Of a stretch of 64,000 nt of DNA, positions 63,931 through 64,000 are shown in pieces. Numbering within the stretch: position 1 is the stretch's first letter; every line of letters begins with the position of its first letter. A model generated the notes under the pieces. It saw nothing but the letters and a program-made list of their open reading frames with translations, had not been told where the DNA came from and made no database searches. Both the position numbers and the translations under genes were made by a program. The DNA lies in NCBI RefSeq assembly GCF_030272615.1, contig NC_081410.1:123990140-124054139 (forward strand). The letters are read 5' to 3'. Source of the stretch: Cryptomeria japonica. Lineage: Eukaryota; Streptophyta; Pinopsida; Cupressales; Cupressaceae.

Positions 63931-64000
63931 AATGCTTGGGGTGTCCCATTCTGAAAAAAAAATTAAAAAAATAGCAAAAACACAAAAACACACAAAAAAA

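Larger units (their letters stand above)
57542..63960 (+). mobile_element. Element C: decayed Tat-like Ty3/gypsy retrotransposon
   Basis: Plus-strand element related to element B, with domains in the order gag, PR, RT, RNase H, IN. Every domain carries stops and frameshifts, so none is functional. It extends to or beyond the window end, where A-rich sequence follows the last codons (NITHLNIFYA). LTRs are not visible in the window. Together with element B it shows what a full-length member would encode. Confidence 0.8.

Overview
The window is nuclear DNA of a seed plant, most likely a gymnosperm (probably a conifer). This is inferred from the very high load of old LTR retrotransposons, spliced plant-type genes carried by transposons, LINE debris, and nuclear copies of mitochondrial and plastid genes. 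In the mitochondrial cox1 copy, several codons look like unedited C-to-U editing sites, as expected for a seed plant with heavy editing. I see no intact single-copy host gene, rRNA, functional tRNA or CRISPR array. Nearly everything that can be named is a mobile element, an organelle insertion or a repeat.

Layout. 1-83 and 8.95-8.97 kb are the PBS/LTR junctions of two copies of one Ty3/gypsy family (family A, minus strand, tRNA-Asp primed). 0.6-2.92 kb is a spliced hAT transposase gene with one in-frame stop, cut off at 2921 by sequence that begins like an LTR. 3.12-3.50 kb is an array of alternating hairpins whose arms change in complementary ways. 5.1-9.0 kb is the body of the second family A copy: gag with four zinc knuckles, protease and the integrase C-terminus in one frame, with RT, RNase H and most of integrase deleted. 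9.0-11.4 kb is probably its long LTR.

11.4-28.3 kb is gene-poor. It holds a dispersed repeat (14.08-17.1 kb; second copy at 46.4-47.65 kb) interrupted by an insertion carrying a cox1 fragment, then plastid rpl23 and petB fragments at 17.2-18.1 kb, GC-rich repeats, long (AT)n and (GT)n tracts and a very AT-rich block.

28.307-39.795 kb is a structurally complete but RT-less Tat-like gypsy element (element B, minus strand) with near-identical LTRs, a perfect AATAC target duplication, PBS and PPT. It carries gag, protease, a novel hydrophobic ORF where RT/IN should be, an integrase C-terminus and, on the opposite strand, a spliced plant-mobile-domain pseudogene whose intron holds six hairpin repeats with compensatory arms.

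40.2-43.7 kb is a 1.13 kb tandem repeat. 45.4-54.1 kb holds three LINE fragments, the second dispersed repeat copy and a decayed gypsy gag. 54.4-57.0 kb is a non-autonomous LTR element with an iMet-type PBS. 57.5-63.96 kb is a heavily mutated gypsy element (element C, plus strand), related to element B, in which gag, PR, RT (YVDD), RNase H and IN can all still be traced.

Together the parts show nested insertion and decay. Two gypsy elements have independently kept gag, PR and the integrase tail while losing RT/RH/IN, and several repeats seem to conserve hairpin shape rather than sequence. All calls were made by eye from the sequence and recalled family motifs; no database search was run.
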